A DNA stretch of 64,000 bases from Leifsonia sp. 71-9 (GTDB lineage Bacteria > Actinomycetota > Actinomycetes > Actinomycetales > Microbacteriaceae): NCBI RefSeq assembly GCF_001898805.1, contig NZ_MKVJ01000018.1:62001-126000 (forward strand), given 5' to 3'. Each line of letters starts with the position of its first letter. The stretch's first letter is position 1. Made by a program: the position numbers and the translations under genes. Positions 24,129 to 31,947 of the stretch are shown piece after piece. The notes beneath the pieces are model-generated. The model had not been told where the DNA came from. It saw nothing but the letters and a program-made list of their open reading frames with translations, and did no database searches.

Positions 24129-25649
24129 TCACCACGCCGACGCGCGGTAGTCCTTGAGGAACACTCCGTAGACATCCTCCCCGGCTTCGCCGCGCACGAC
24201 CGGGTCGTAGACGCGGGCGGCGCCGTCGACGAGGTCGAGGGGGGCGTGGAAGCCCTCCTCGGCGAGGCGCACCTTCGTGTAGTGCGGGCGCTCGTCGGTG
24301 ATCCAGCCGGTGTCGACGCTGGTCATCAGGATGTTGTCGGTCTCGAACATCTCGCCCGCGCTGGTGCGCGTGAGCATGTTGAGCGCCGCCTTCGCCATGT
24401 TCGTGTGCGGGTGGCCGGGACCCTTGTAGCGGCGGCCGAACACACCCTCCATCGCCGAGACGTTGACGACGTACGCGCGACCCGACTCCGTCGCGGCGAG
24501 GGAGGGGCGCAGCCGGTCGATCAGGATGAACGGCGCGGTCGTGTTGCAGAGCTGCACCTCGAGCAGCTCGAGCGGGTCGACGTCGCCGATCGCCTGGGTC
24601 CAGCTGTTGACGGTCTTCACGTCGGGCACGAGGCCGCCCGCGTCGATGGCGGTGCCGTCGGCGTGCTTGGCCAGCGACGACGATCCCGGCGCCATCGCGA
24701 GCGTCGCCAGGTCGTGCGCGGTGATGCCGCCCTGACCGCCGAGCTCGGCGATCGTGCCGGCGATCGTCGTGCGCGAGAGCAGCGGATGCGCGGCGACCGA
24801 GGCCTCCAGGGCCTGCGGGTGCGGGTCGGCGGTGTGGCCGAAGGTCTCCATCTCGGGCAGCGGGCCGTCGGGCAGCGGCTGCGACTCCGCCTCGGCCAGC
24901 AGCGAGTACGAGCCGGGGGAGCGGCGCACCGTCTGGGCGGCGTTGTTGATGAGGATGTCGAGGGGGCCCTGCGCCGCGACCGAATCGGCCAGGGCGATCA
25001 CCTGGGACGGGTCGCGCAGGTCGATGCCGACCACGCGGAGGCGGTGCAGCCACTCGCCGGCGTCGGGCAGCTGCGAGAAGCGGCGGACGGCGTCGCGCGG
25101 GAAACGGGTCGTGATGGTCAGGTGCGCGCCGTCCCGCAGCAGCCGCAGCGCGATGTGCATGCCGATCTTGGCGCGGCCGCCGGTGAGGAGGGCGCGCTTG
25201 CCGCGCAGGTCGGTGCGCGCGTTGCGCTTGGCGTGGCTGAACGCGGCGCAGGAGGGGCACAGCTGGTGGTAGAACCAGTCGACCTCGGTGTAGTCCTGCT
25301 TGCAGATGTAGCAGGCGCGCGCCTTGAGCAGCGTGCCGGCGGTGGTGGACGGCGTGGTGCCGGAGGTCAGCTCACGACCGCGGGTCTCGTCGTCGATCCG
25401 GTCGGGGGCGCCGGTCGCGGTGGCCGCGACGACGGCGCGGTCGGCCTCTGCGACGGCATCCCGCAGCTCGCGGCGCCGCGCCTGCTTGACGGCCTTGAAC
25501 ATGTGGCCGGTGGCCTGGCGGACGGCGACGAAGTCGGGGTGCTCGCGGTCGAACTCGTGGAGGCTCCCGAGCACGCGCAGCGTGATCTCCAGGTCGGCGG
25601 GGTCGATGCCGACGGCGGGGGAGTCGGAGGGAGGGGTCGTGGATGGCAC
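24129..25649 (-). CDS. short-chain dehydrogenase/reductase fused to a zinc ribbon
   Basis: A 506-aa protein. Residues 1-105 are helical and unassigned. Residues 113-134 form a Cys4 zinc ribbon (C113-x2-C116, C131-x2-C134). From ~150 a Rossmann SDR domain follows with ALLTGGRAKIGMHIAL, NNAAQTVRR and VNVSAMEG. Where SDRs have YxxxK it reads TNMAK (T416, K420), so the catalytic tyrosine is missing, and a large insert precedes the region. It could be an oxidoreductase with altered chemistry or a nucleotide sensor. Probably co-transcribed with the APC permease. Confidence 0.85.
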   Translation of the reverse strand: MPSTTPPSDSPAVGIDPADLEITLRVLGSLHEFDREHPDFVAVRQATGHMFKAVKQARRRELRDAVAEADRAVVAATATGAPDRIDDETRGRELTSGTTPSTTAGTLLKARACYICKQDYTEVDWFYHQLCPSCAAFSHAKRNARTDLRGKRALLTGGRAKIGMHIALRLLRDGAHLTITTRFPRDAVRRFSQLPDAGEWLHRLRVVGIDLRDPSQVIALADSVAAQGPLDILINNAAQTVRRSPGSYSLLAEAESQPLPDGPLPEMETFGHTADPHPQALEASVAAHPLLSRTTIAGTIAELGGQGGITAHDLATLAMAPGSSSLAKHADGTAIDAGGLVPDVKTVNSWTQAIGDVDPLELLEVQLCNTTAPFILIDRLRPSLAATESGRAYVVNVSAMEGVFGRRYKGPGHPHTNMAKAALNMLTRTSAGEMFETDNILMTSVDTGWITDERPHYTKVRLAEEGFHAPLDLVDGAARVYDPVVRGEAGEDVYGVFLKDYRASAW

Positions 25650-25759
25650 CGGAGAATTCTACGGTGCCCTCCTGCACGGTCCCTGCCTGCGCGCGCGAAG
25701 CCGCACCAGCAGGACGGGAGGCGCCTGCGCGGCCTCCGGCATGGGAGGCTTGAGGCATC

Positions 25760-28330
25760 ATGACGTCTCCTGCACCCGTCCGGCTCCGTGTCGACGACAT
25801 CCCCGGCCACACCGGTCCGGGCACCGCGAGCGAGGACGCCGTCTACGAGACGTTCGTCGCCTGGGCCGAGGCCGGCGGGATCTCGCTCTACCCGGCGCAG
25901 GACGAGTCCGTCATCGAGATCGTCGCCGGTGCGAACCTCATCCTGAGCACCCCCACCGGGACCGGGAAGTCGCTCGTGGCCGTCGCCGCGCACTTCGCCG
26001 CCCTCTCCCGTGGCGAGCGCAGCTACTACACGGCGCCGATCAAGGCCCTCGTCTCCGAGAAGTTCTTCGCCCTCGTCGACACCTTCGGCGCCGAGAACGT
26101 CGGCATGATGACCGGCGACTCCGCCGTGAACCCGGACGCGCCGATCATCTGCTGCACGGCCGAGATCCTCGCCAACCTCGCCCTCCGCCACGGCGAGGAC
26201 ACCCCCGTCGGCCAGGTCGTGATGGACGAGTTCCACTTCTACGCCGACCCCGACCGCGGCTGGGCCTGGCAGGTGCCGCTGCTGACCCTCCCGCACGCCC
26301 AGTTCGTGCTCATGTCCGCGACCCTCGGCGACGTGACCGCGCTCGCCGAGGACCTCACCCGGCGCACGGGCCGCGAGACGGCGACCGTCACGGGCGTCGA
26401 GCGCCCGGTGCCGCTGCACTACTTCTACGAGCTGTCGCCCATCCACGAGACCATCGACGACCTCCTGCACACCGGGCAGGCGCCGATCTACGTCGTCCAC
26501 TTCTCCCAGCTCGCCGCGCTCGAGCGCGCCCAGTCGCTCTCCAGCGCGAAGATCGCCGACCGCGAGCAGCGCGACCGCATCGCCGAGCTGATCGGCGACT
26601 TCCGGTTCACGACCGCGTTCGGCAAGACCCTCTCGCGCCTCCTGCGCCAGGGCATCGGCGTGCACCACGCGGGGATGCTGCCGAAGTACCGCCGCCTGGT
26701 CGAACAGCTCGCCCAGCGCGGGCTGCTCCGCGTGATCTGCGGGACGGACACCCTCGGCGTCGGCATCAACGTCCCGATCCGCACCGTGCTGCTCACCGCG
26801 CTCACCAAGTTCGACGGCACGCGGATGCGGCAGCTCAACGCCCGCGAGTTCCACCAGATCGCAGGGCGGGCGGGGCGCGCGGGATACGACACCGCGGGGA
26901 CCGTCGTCGCCCAGGCCCCCGAGCACGAGAGCGAGAACCTCAAGGCGATCGAGAAGGCCGGCGACGACCCGAAGAAGCGCCGCAAGATCGTCCGCAAGAA
27001 GGCGCCGGAGGGCTTCGTCTCCTGGGGCGAACCGTCCTTCCGCAAGCTGATCGACGCGGAGCCCGAGACGCTCACCTCGTCCATGCAGATCACGAGCGCG
27101 ATGCTCATCAACGTGATCGGCCGCGGCGGCGACGTCTACGGCCACGTGCGCGCCCTCGTGTTCGACAACCACGAGCCGTGGAAGCGGCAGCTCGCCCTCG
27201 CCCGCCGCGCGATCGAGCTCTACCGCTCCCTTCTGACCGCCGGCGTGATCGAGAACGTCGGCGGGGAGATCCGGCTCACCGTCGACCTGCAGCCCAACTT
27301 CGCCCTCAACCAGCCGCTGTCGCCGTTCGCGCTCGCCGCGTTCGAGCTGTTCGACGCCGAGTCGCCGCAGTTCGCGCTCGACATCGTGTCCGTCGTCGAG
27401 TCGACGCTGGACGACCCGCGGCCGGTCATCTCCGCCCAGCAGTTCCAGGCGCGCGGCGAGGCCGTCGCCGCGATGAAGGCCGAGGGGATCGAGTACGACG
27501 AGCGCATGGCCGCGCTCGAGGAGGTCACGCACCCGAAGCCGCACGACGAGCTGCTGCACGAAGCGTTCGCGACCTACGCCTCGAGCCAGCCGTGGGTCGC
27601 CGACTTCGAGCTGCGCCCCAAGTCGGTCGTGCGCGACCTCTACGAGCGGGCGATGACGTTCGGCGAGTTCATCGCGTTCTACAAGCTCGCCCGCTCCGAG
27701 GGCGTCGTGCTGCGCTACCTGTCCGACGCGTACCGCGCGCTGGGGCAGACCGTGCCGCTCGACCTGCGCACCGAGGACCTCCGCGACATCATCGAGTGGC
27801 TCGGCGAGCTCGTGCGGCAGGTGGACTCCAGCCTGCTCGACGAGTGGGAGGAGCTCGTCCATCCCGACGCCGCCCGCCACGCCGCCGAGGCGACCGAGCT
27901 CGCGCCTCCCGCGCCGCGCAACGTCACCACCAACCGCCGGGCGTTCTTCGTGCTGGTGCGCAACGAGCTGTTCCGGCGCGTGCAGCTGGCCGCGCTCGAC
28001 CGGGTGCCGGAGCTCGGGACGCTCGAGGCGGAGGCCGCGGCGCTCGCCGAGTCGGCGGTGCCGTCGTTCACCGAGCAGCAGTGGAATGCGGCCCTCGAGG
28101 GCTACTACGAGGAGCACGACGAGATCCTCACCGACGCCGCCGCGCGCTCGGCGAAGATGATCGTCGTCGACGAGACCCCCGCCGCGTCCGAGGGCGTCTG
28201 GCGGGTGCGGCAGATCCTCGCCGACCCGGCCGGCGACCACGACTGGGGCATCAGCGCGGACATCCTGCTCGAGGCCTCGGCCCGGGCCGGCGTGGCCGTC
28301 GTGCGGGTGACCGCGGTCGAGCGCCTGTAG
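25760..28330 (+). CDS. Ski2-like DEAD/DEAH-box RNA helicase with DUF3516-type C-terminus
   Basis: An 856-aa superfamily 2 helicase: Walker A STPTGTGKS (K70), YYTAPIKALVSEK (Ia), DEFHFY (motif II variant), LMSATLGD (III), CGTDTLGVGINVPIRTV (V) and HQIAGRAGRAGYD (VI). The 400-residue C-terminal half is of the DUF3516 type found in actinobacterial helicases. Likely acts on structured RNA in the cytosol. ATG 25760 has GAGG 5 bp upstream. It is divergent from the zinc-ribbon SDR gene (110-bp gap). Confidence 0.93.
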   Translation: MTSPAPVRLRVDDIPGHTGPGTASEDAVYETFVAWAEAGGISLYPAQDESVIEIVAGANLILSTPTGTGKSLVAVAAHFAALSRGERSYYTAPIKALVSEKFFALVDTFGAENVGMMTGDSAVNPDAPIICCTAEILANLALRHGEDTPVGQVVMDEFHFYADPDRGWAWQVPLLTLPHAQFVLMSATLGDVTALAEDLTRRTGRETATVTGVERPVPLHYFYELSPIHETIDDLLHTGQAPIYVVHFSQLAALERAQSLSSAKIADREQRDRIAELIGDFRFTTAFGKTLSRLLRQGIGVHHAGMLPKYRRLVEQLAQRGLLRVICGTDTLGVGINVPIRTVLLTALTKFDGTRMRQLNAREFHQIAGRAGRAGYDTAGTVVAQAPEHESENLKAIEKAGDDPKKRRKIVRKKAPEGFVSWGEPSFRKLIDAEPETLTSSMQITSAMLINVIGRGGDVYGHVRALVFDNHEPWKRQLALARRAIELYRSLLTAGVIENVGGEIRLTVDLQPNFALNQPLSPFALAAFELFDAESPQFALDIVSVVESTLDDPRPVISAQQFQARGEAVAAMKAEGIEYDERMAALEEVTHPKPHDELLHEAFATYASSQPWVADFELRPKSVVRDLYERAMTFGEFIAFYKLARSEGVVLRYLSDAYRALGQTVPLDLRTEDLRDIIEWLGELVRQVDSSLLDEWEELVHPDAARHAAEATELAPPAPRNVTTNRRAFFVLVRNELFRRVQLAALDRVPELGTLEAEAAALAESAVPSFTEQQWNAALEGYYEEHDEILTDAAARSAKMIVVDETPAASEGVWRVRQILADPAGDHDWGISADILLEASARAGVAVVRVTAVERL

Positions 28331-28395
28331 CGATTTTGACGGCGGACCGCCGCCGTGTGAGTATCTACACGGTCGCTTGATCGCGCGCCAGGTCA

Positions 28396-28417
28396 CTTGC
28401 ATGACATCCCGGTGAAC
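28396..28417. promoter_or_regulatory. degenerate PHO-box-like repeat upstream of phosphate transporter 1
   Basis: TCCCGGTGAAC at 28407-28417 matches the 11-bp unit seen as a perfect tandem at 31897-31918 in 10 of 11 positions. The adjoining upstream 11-mer (28396-28406) matches poorly. One good unit 46 bp before the GTG of a phosphate transporter gene is suggestive but not compelling. Confidence 0.35.
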
Positions 28418-28462
28418 GGTTGTATCGGGTTGGATCGCATCCCCCACACGAGAAAGAATCCG

Positions 28463-29677
28463 GTGGACCTCACCCTCATCATCGTGCTGGTCATCGCGCT
28501 GGCCCTGTTCTTCGACTTCACGAACGGTTTCCACGACACCGCGAACGCGATGGCGACCCCCATCGCGACCGGTGCCATGAAACCGAAGGTGGCCGTTGCT
28601 CTGGCCGCCGTCCTCAACCTGATCGGCGCGTTCCTGTCGACGGAGGTGGCCAAGACCATCTCGGGCGGCATCATCAAGGAGGGATCGGGCGGCGTGCAGA
28701 TCACGCCGGAACTGATCTTCGCCGGCCTCGTCGGCGCGATCGTCTGGAACATGGTCACCTGGCTGTTCGGCCTGCCGTCCTCCTCCAGCCACGCGCTCTT
28801 CGGCGGCCTGATCGGCGCGGCCATCGTCGGCGCCGGGATCGGGGCCGTCGACTTCCTCGTCGTGCTCGACAAGGTCATCCTCCCCGCCCTCATCGCCCCG
28901 GTGACGGCCGGTGTCGTCGCGTACTCCGCCACGAAGCTCGCCTACTGGATCACGCGCCGCTACGACGGCCGGCCGGATGGGCGCGGCGGGTTCCGCTACG
29001 GCCAGATCTTCTCCTCCTCGCTCGTCGCGCTCGCGCACGGCACCAACGACGCCCAGAAGACGATGGGCGTCATCACCCTCACGCTCATCGCCGCCGGGCT
29101 CCAGACGGCCGGCTCCGGCCCGGAGCTGTGGGTCGTCATCTCCTGCGCCCTGGCCATCGCGATCGGCACGTACTCGGGCGGCTGGCGCATCATCCGCACC
29201 CTCGGCCGCGGCCTGACCGAGGTGAAGCCCGCCCAGGGCTTCGCCGCCGAGACCAGCACCGCGGCGACCATCCTCGCCTCCAGCCACCTCGGCTTCGCCC
29301 TCTCGACCACCCAGGTCGCCTCCGGCTCCGTCATCGGCTCCGGCCTCGGGCGCCGCGGCTCGTCGGTGCGCTGGGGGACCGCCGGGCGCATCGCCACCGG
29401 CTGGCTCCTCACCCTCCCCGCCGCCGGCATCGTCGGAGCCGTCGCCGCCCTCATCGCCGGCCTCGGCCCCGTGGGCATCTTCATCGACACCGTGCTCGGC
29501 GTCGGCGTCGTCACCCTCATCTTCTGGCTCTCGCGCCGCAACCAGGTCCACAGCGACAACGCGGTCGAGCCCGCGCCCGTCCAGGGCCAGAGCGAGGTCG
29601 CCGCATCCGCCCGGGCCGTGAAGATCAAGAAGGTCAAGCCGCTCAAGAAGGAGCGCACGCGCAAGGAGTCCGCATGA
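28463..29677 (+). CDS. inorganic phosphate transporter, PiT family (copy 1)
   Basis: A 404-aa integral membrane phosphate carrier. Both PiT signature repeats are present: DFTNGFHDTANAMAT near the N-terminus and ALAHGTNDAQKTMGVI in the second half, with GLPSSSSHALFGGLIGA and FALSTTQVASGSVIGSG. I set the start at GTG 28463 (GAAAGAA upstream), because the paralogue at 50526-51689 begins at the equivalent MD-x-x-L and the longer upstream frame has no such support. The C-terminus is Lys-rich (KIKKVKPLKKERTRKES). Its stop overlaps the small companion gene. Confidence 0.93.
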   Translation: MDLTLIIVLVIALALFFDFTNGFHDTANAMATPIATGAMKPKVAVALAAVLNLIGAFLSTEVAKTISGGIIKEGSGGVQITPELIFAGLVGAIVWNMVTWLFGLPSSSSHALFGGLIGAAIVGAGIGAVDFLVVLDKVILPALIAPVTAGVVAYSATKLAYWITRRYDGRPDGRGGFRYGQIFSSSLVALAHGTNDAQKTMGVITLTLIAAGLQTAGSGPELWVVISCALAIAIGTYSGGWRIIRTLGRGLTEVKPAQGFAAETSTAATILASSHLGFALSTTQVASGSVIGSGLGRRGSSVRWGTAGRIATGWLLTLPAAGIVGAVAALIAGLGPVGIFIDTVLGVGVVTLIFWLSRRNQVHSDNAVEPAPVQGQSEVAASARAVKIKKVKPLKKERTRKESA

Positions 29678-30012
29678 TCGGCATCGACTGGGTCGCGTTC
29701 CTCATCGTCTTCGCCGCCGCGATCGTCGGCGCCTGCGTCGTCGTGAGCCTCTACGCCCTCGGCACGCGCCTGCTGGCCGTGGCCGGCCGCGCCCTCGTGG
29801 TGGAGCCGGTGGAGTTCACCGACGCCATCACCGTGATCACACCCGAGGAGGCGGCCAAAGCCCAGCGCAAGGCCGCCAAGGCCCGCCGGAAGAACCCGCT
29901 GACCACCGGCCAGAAGCGCCTCGCCCTCAGCGGCGCCTACGCCTGCTTCGCCCTGACCGGCTGCGCCGTGCTCTACGGCCTGTACCTGATCATCCCCTTC
30001 TTCCACGCGTGA
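29674..30012 (+). CDS. small membrane protein accompanying PiT transporter 1
   Basis: A 112-aa protein with one helix near each end (VAFLIVFAAAIVGACVVVSLYALG; YACFALTGCAVLYGLYLIIPFFH) and a basic middle (AAKAQRKAAKARRKNP). Its ATG overlaps the PiT stop (ATGA). The second PiT gene in this window has an equivalent 107-aa partner, which also overlaps by ATGA and ends LYGIWLVIPQFH, so this is a conserved companion. Possibly an accessory subunit of the phosphate carrier (inference). Confidence 0.85.
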   Translation: MIGIDWVAFLIVFAAAIVGACVVVSLYALGTRLLAVAGRALVVEPVEFTDAITVITPEEAAKAQRKAAKARRKNPLTTGQKRLALSGAYACFALTGCAVLYGLYLIIPFFHA

Positions 30013-30068
30013 GGGTGGGGTGGGCGTGGCCGGGCTGACCGGCCGCCCGCCCTGCCCGCCGCCCGCCC

Positions 30069-30506
30069 CGCGAGGGGTGACTTGTTGCGGGTATCCCACC
30101 CCTCATACCCGCAACTACTCACCCTTCGCGAGGAGTGGGCGCGGAGAACCCACTCGCAAGCGCGCGAGGTGTGACTTGTTGCGGGTACTCGGCCCCTTTT
30201 ACCCGCAACTACTCACCCTTCGCGAGGTGCGGGCATGCGGTGGGCACTCGCAAGCTCGCGAGGGGTGACTTGTTGCGGGTATCCCGCCACTCGTACCCGC
30301 AACTACTCACCCTTCGCGAGGTGCGGGTGTGTGGTGGGTACTCGCGAGCTCGCGAGGGGTGACTTGTTGCGGGTGTTCCGCCCTTCCTACCCGCAACTAC
30401 TCACCTCTCGTGAGGTGCGGGCATGTGGTGGGCACTCGCAAGCTCGCGAGGGGTGAGTTGTTGCGGGTATCCGGCCGCTCGTACCCGCGACTACTCACCC
30501 TTCGCG
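30069..30506 (+). repeat. five-unit tandem array of 62-nt hairpins, exact 94-bp period
   Basis: Left arms of 25 nt begin at 30069, 30163, 30257, 30351 and 30445; right arms begin at 30106, 30200, 30294, 30388 and 30482. Each unit is a 25+12+25 inverted repeat (arm core TTGTTGCGGGTA / TACCCGCAACTACTCAC), followed by a 32-bp linker such as AGGTGCGGGCATGTGG. Loop length is fixed at 12 nt although its sequence varies. Arm substitutions mostly give G-U pairs in plus-strand RNA. It fills the 539-bp gap between the convergent PiT-1 module and the uracil permease. Nothing else is seen in that gap. Confidence 0.95.
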
Positions 30507-30551
30507 AGGTGCGTGCGGGCGGGCGGGCGAGCCGGCCCGGGGCCGCCCGGG

Positions 30552-31829
30552 TCAGTCGGTGCCGCGGAGGCGGGCGACGGTGCGCATGAGGTGGTAGACG
30601 ACGATGGCGGCGATGGTGCCGAGGGCGATGCCGTTGAAGGTCAGCTGGCCGAGGTTGAGCGTGAAGTCGGCGATGCCGACGATGAGGGCGGTGGCCGCGG
30701 TGAACTGGTTGACGGGCTTCGAGAAGTCCACCTTGTTGTCGAGCCAGATCTTCACGCCGATGATGCCGATGAGGCCGTAGAGGGCCGTCGTCACGCCGCC
30801 GAGCACGCCGGCCGGGATGGTGTTGATGACGGCGCCGACCTTGGGGGAGAGGCCGAGCAGGACCGCCACGATGCCCGCCACCCAGTAGGCGGCCGTCGAG
30901 TAGACCTTGGTCGCGGCCATGACGCCGATGTTCTCGCCGTAGGTCGTGGTGCCGGAGCCGCCGAAGAATCCGGCGACGGTGGTGGCGAGGCCGTCGGCGA
31001 AGAGCGCGCGGCCGGTGAGCTTGTTGACGGAGGGATCGGTCAGCTGGGCGACGCCGCGGATGTGGCCGACGTTCTCGGCGACGAGCACGAGCACCACGGG
31101 GAGGAAGGCGGGGAGGATGCCGAAGGTCGCGGCCGGGTTCTCGAACGGGTTGGCGGGCAGGGCGAAGGTGGGCAGCCCGATCCAGTCGGCCTTGGCCACG
31201 GACGAGAAGTCGATCTCGCCCGCGAACACGGCGAAGACGTAGCCGACGGCCACGCCGACGAAGATGGAGAGCCGGCCGAGCAGCCCCTTGAACAGCACGG
31301 TGCACAGGATGACGGCCAGCAGCGTCACGAGCGCGGTCCACGGCGCCTGCACGAAGTTGTTCTTCGCCGCGGGCGCCAGGTTGAACCCGATCAGGGCGAC
31401 GATCGCGCCGGCCACCACGGGCGGCATCAGGGCGTCGATCCAGCCCGTGCCGGTGAGGATGACGATCCCGCCGACGATGGCGAGCAGGATGCCGACGGCG
31501 ACGATCCCGAAGAGCGCGCTGCCCATCCCGTTGCTGGCGGTCGCAGCGGTGATCGGCGCGATGAACGCGAACGAGGAGCCGAGGTAGCTCGGGAGGCGGT
31601 TGCCCGTGATGAGCAGGAAGAGGATGGTGCCGATTCCGGAGAACAGCAGCGTCGTGCTCGGCGGGAAGTGCGTGAGCACCGGGACCAGGAAGGTCGCACC
31701 GAACATCGCCACCACGTGCTGCGCGCCGAGCCCGATGGTGCGCGGCCACGTGAGACGCTCGCCGGGGAGCACGATCTCGTGGGCGCCGACGTTCTTGCCG
31801 TCGCCGTGCAGCGTCCAGGGCAGGGCCAT
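30552..31829 (-). CDS. uracil/xanthine permease, NCS2 family
   Basis: A 425-aa carrier of the nucleobase-cation symporter-2 family with about 14 helices. UraA-like landmarks are LGAQHVVAMFGATFLVPVL, the substrate region LVLVAENVGH, and GGSGTTTYGENIGVMAATKV with the key glutamate. It most resembles uracil permeases. GGAGGACACAC precedes the ATG. It is divergent from an AzgA-type purine permease; a perfect 11-bp tandem repeat (31897-31918) sits 68 bp upstream. Confidence 0.92.
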   Translation of the reverse strand: MALPWTLHGDGKNVGAHEIVLPGERLTWPRTIGLGAQHVVAMFGATFLVPVLTHFPPSTTLLFSGIGTILFLLITGNRLPSYLGSSFAFIAPITAATASNGMGSALFGIVAVGILLAIVGGIVILTGTGWIDALMPPVVAGAIVALIGFNLAPAAKNNFVQAPWTALVTLLAVILCTVLFKGLLGRLSIFVGVAVGYVFAVFAGEIDFSSVAKADWIGLPTFALPANPFENPAATFGILPAFLPVVLVLVAENVGHIRGVAQLTDPSVNKLTGRALFADGLATTVAGFFGGSGTTTYGENIGVMAATKVYSTAAYWVAGIVAVLLGLSPKVGAVINTIPAGVLGGVTTALYGLIGIIGVKIWLDNKVDFSKPVNQFTAATALIVGIADFTLNLGQLTFNGIALGTIAAIVVYHLMRTVARLRGTD

Positions 31830-31896
31830 GTGTGTCCTCCGATAGGTGGCTTGGAATTAGGCTGGTACTCGGCGCGTCGCGCCCATCGGCCGTCCG

Positions 31897-31918
31897 ACCC
31901 GGTGAACACCCGGTGAAC
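31897..31918. promoter_or_regulatory. perfect PHO-box-like tandem repeat between divergent nucleobase permeases
   Basis: Two identical consecutive 11-mers, ACCCGGTGAAC x2 (minus strand GTTCACCGGGT x2). Streptomyces PhoP binds PHO boxes built from 11-nt direct repeats with a GTTCACC core, so the match in core and spacing is good. GATACT (31929-31934), a possible -10 for the plus-strand permease, begins 11 bp after the repeat. Confidence 0.65.
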
Positions 31919-31947
31919 CGCCCTACGAGATACTACGGGAGACCATC

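Noticed and set aside
22092-25763. A plus-strand open frame of about 1,220 codons
   Set aside because: Antisense to the APC permease and zinc-ribbon SDR; composition is that of a reverse-complement shadow.
28397-28462. N-terminal extension of PiT copy 1 (HDIPVNGCIGLDRIP...)
   Set aside because: No counterpart in the paralogue at 50526-51689; it overlaps the probable promoter and PHO-like unit. GTG 28463 fits better.
25367-29551. A minus-strand open frame of about 1,390 codons
   Set aside because: Antisense to the Ski2-like helicase and PiT transporter genes; low-complexity composition without any domain.
30069-30506. CRISPR array
   Set aside because: The repeated part is a long palindrome with a nearly identical linker. 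The only variable part is a 12-nt loop, far too short for spacers, and no cas genes are present.
30020-30589. Several overlapping short frames with repeating YPQLLTLREV-like peptides
   Set aside because: They are by-products of the 94-bp repeat. The period is not a multiple of three, so the peptide repeat changes frame at each unit and cannot be one repetitive protein.
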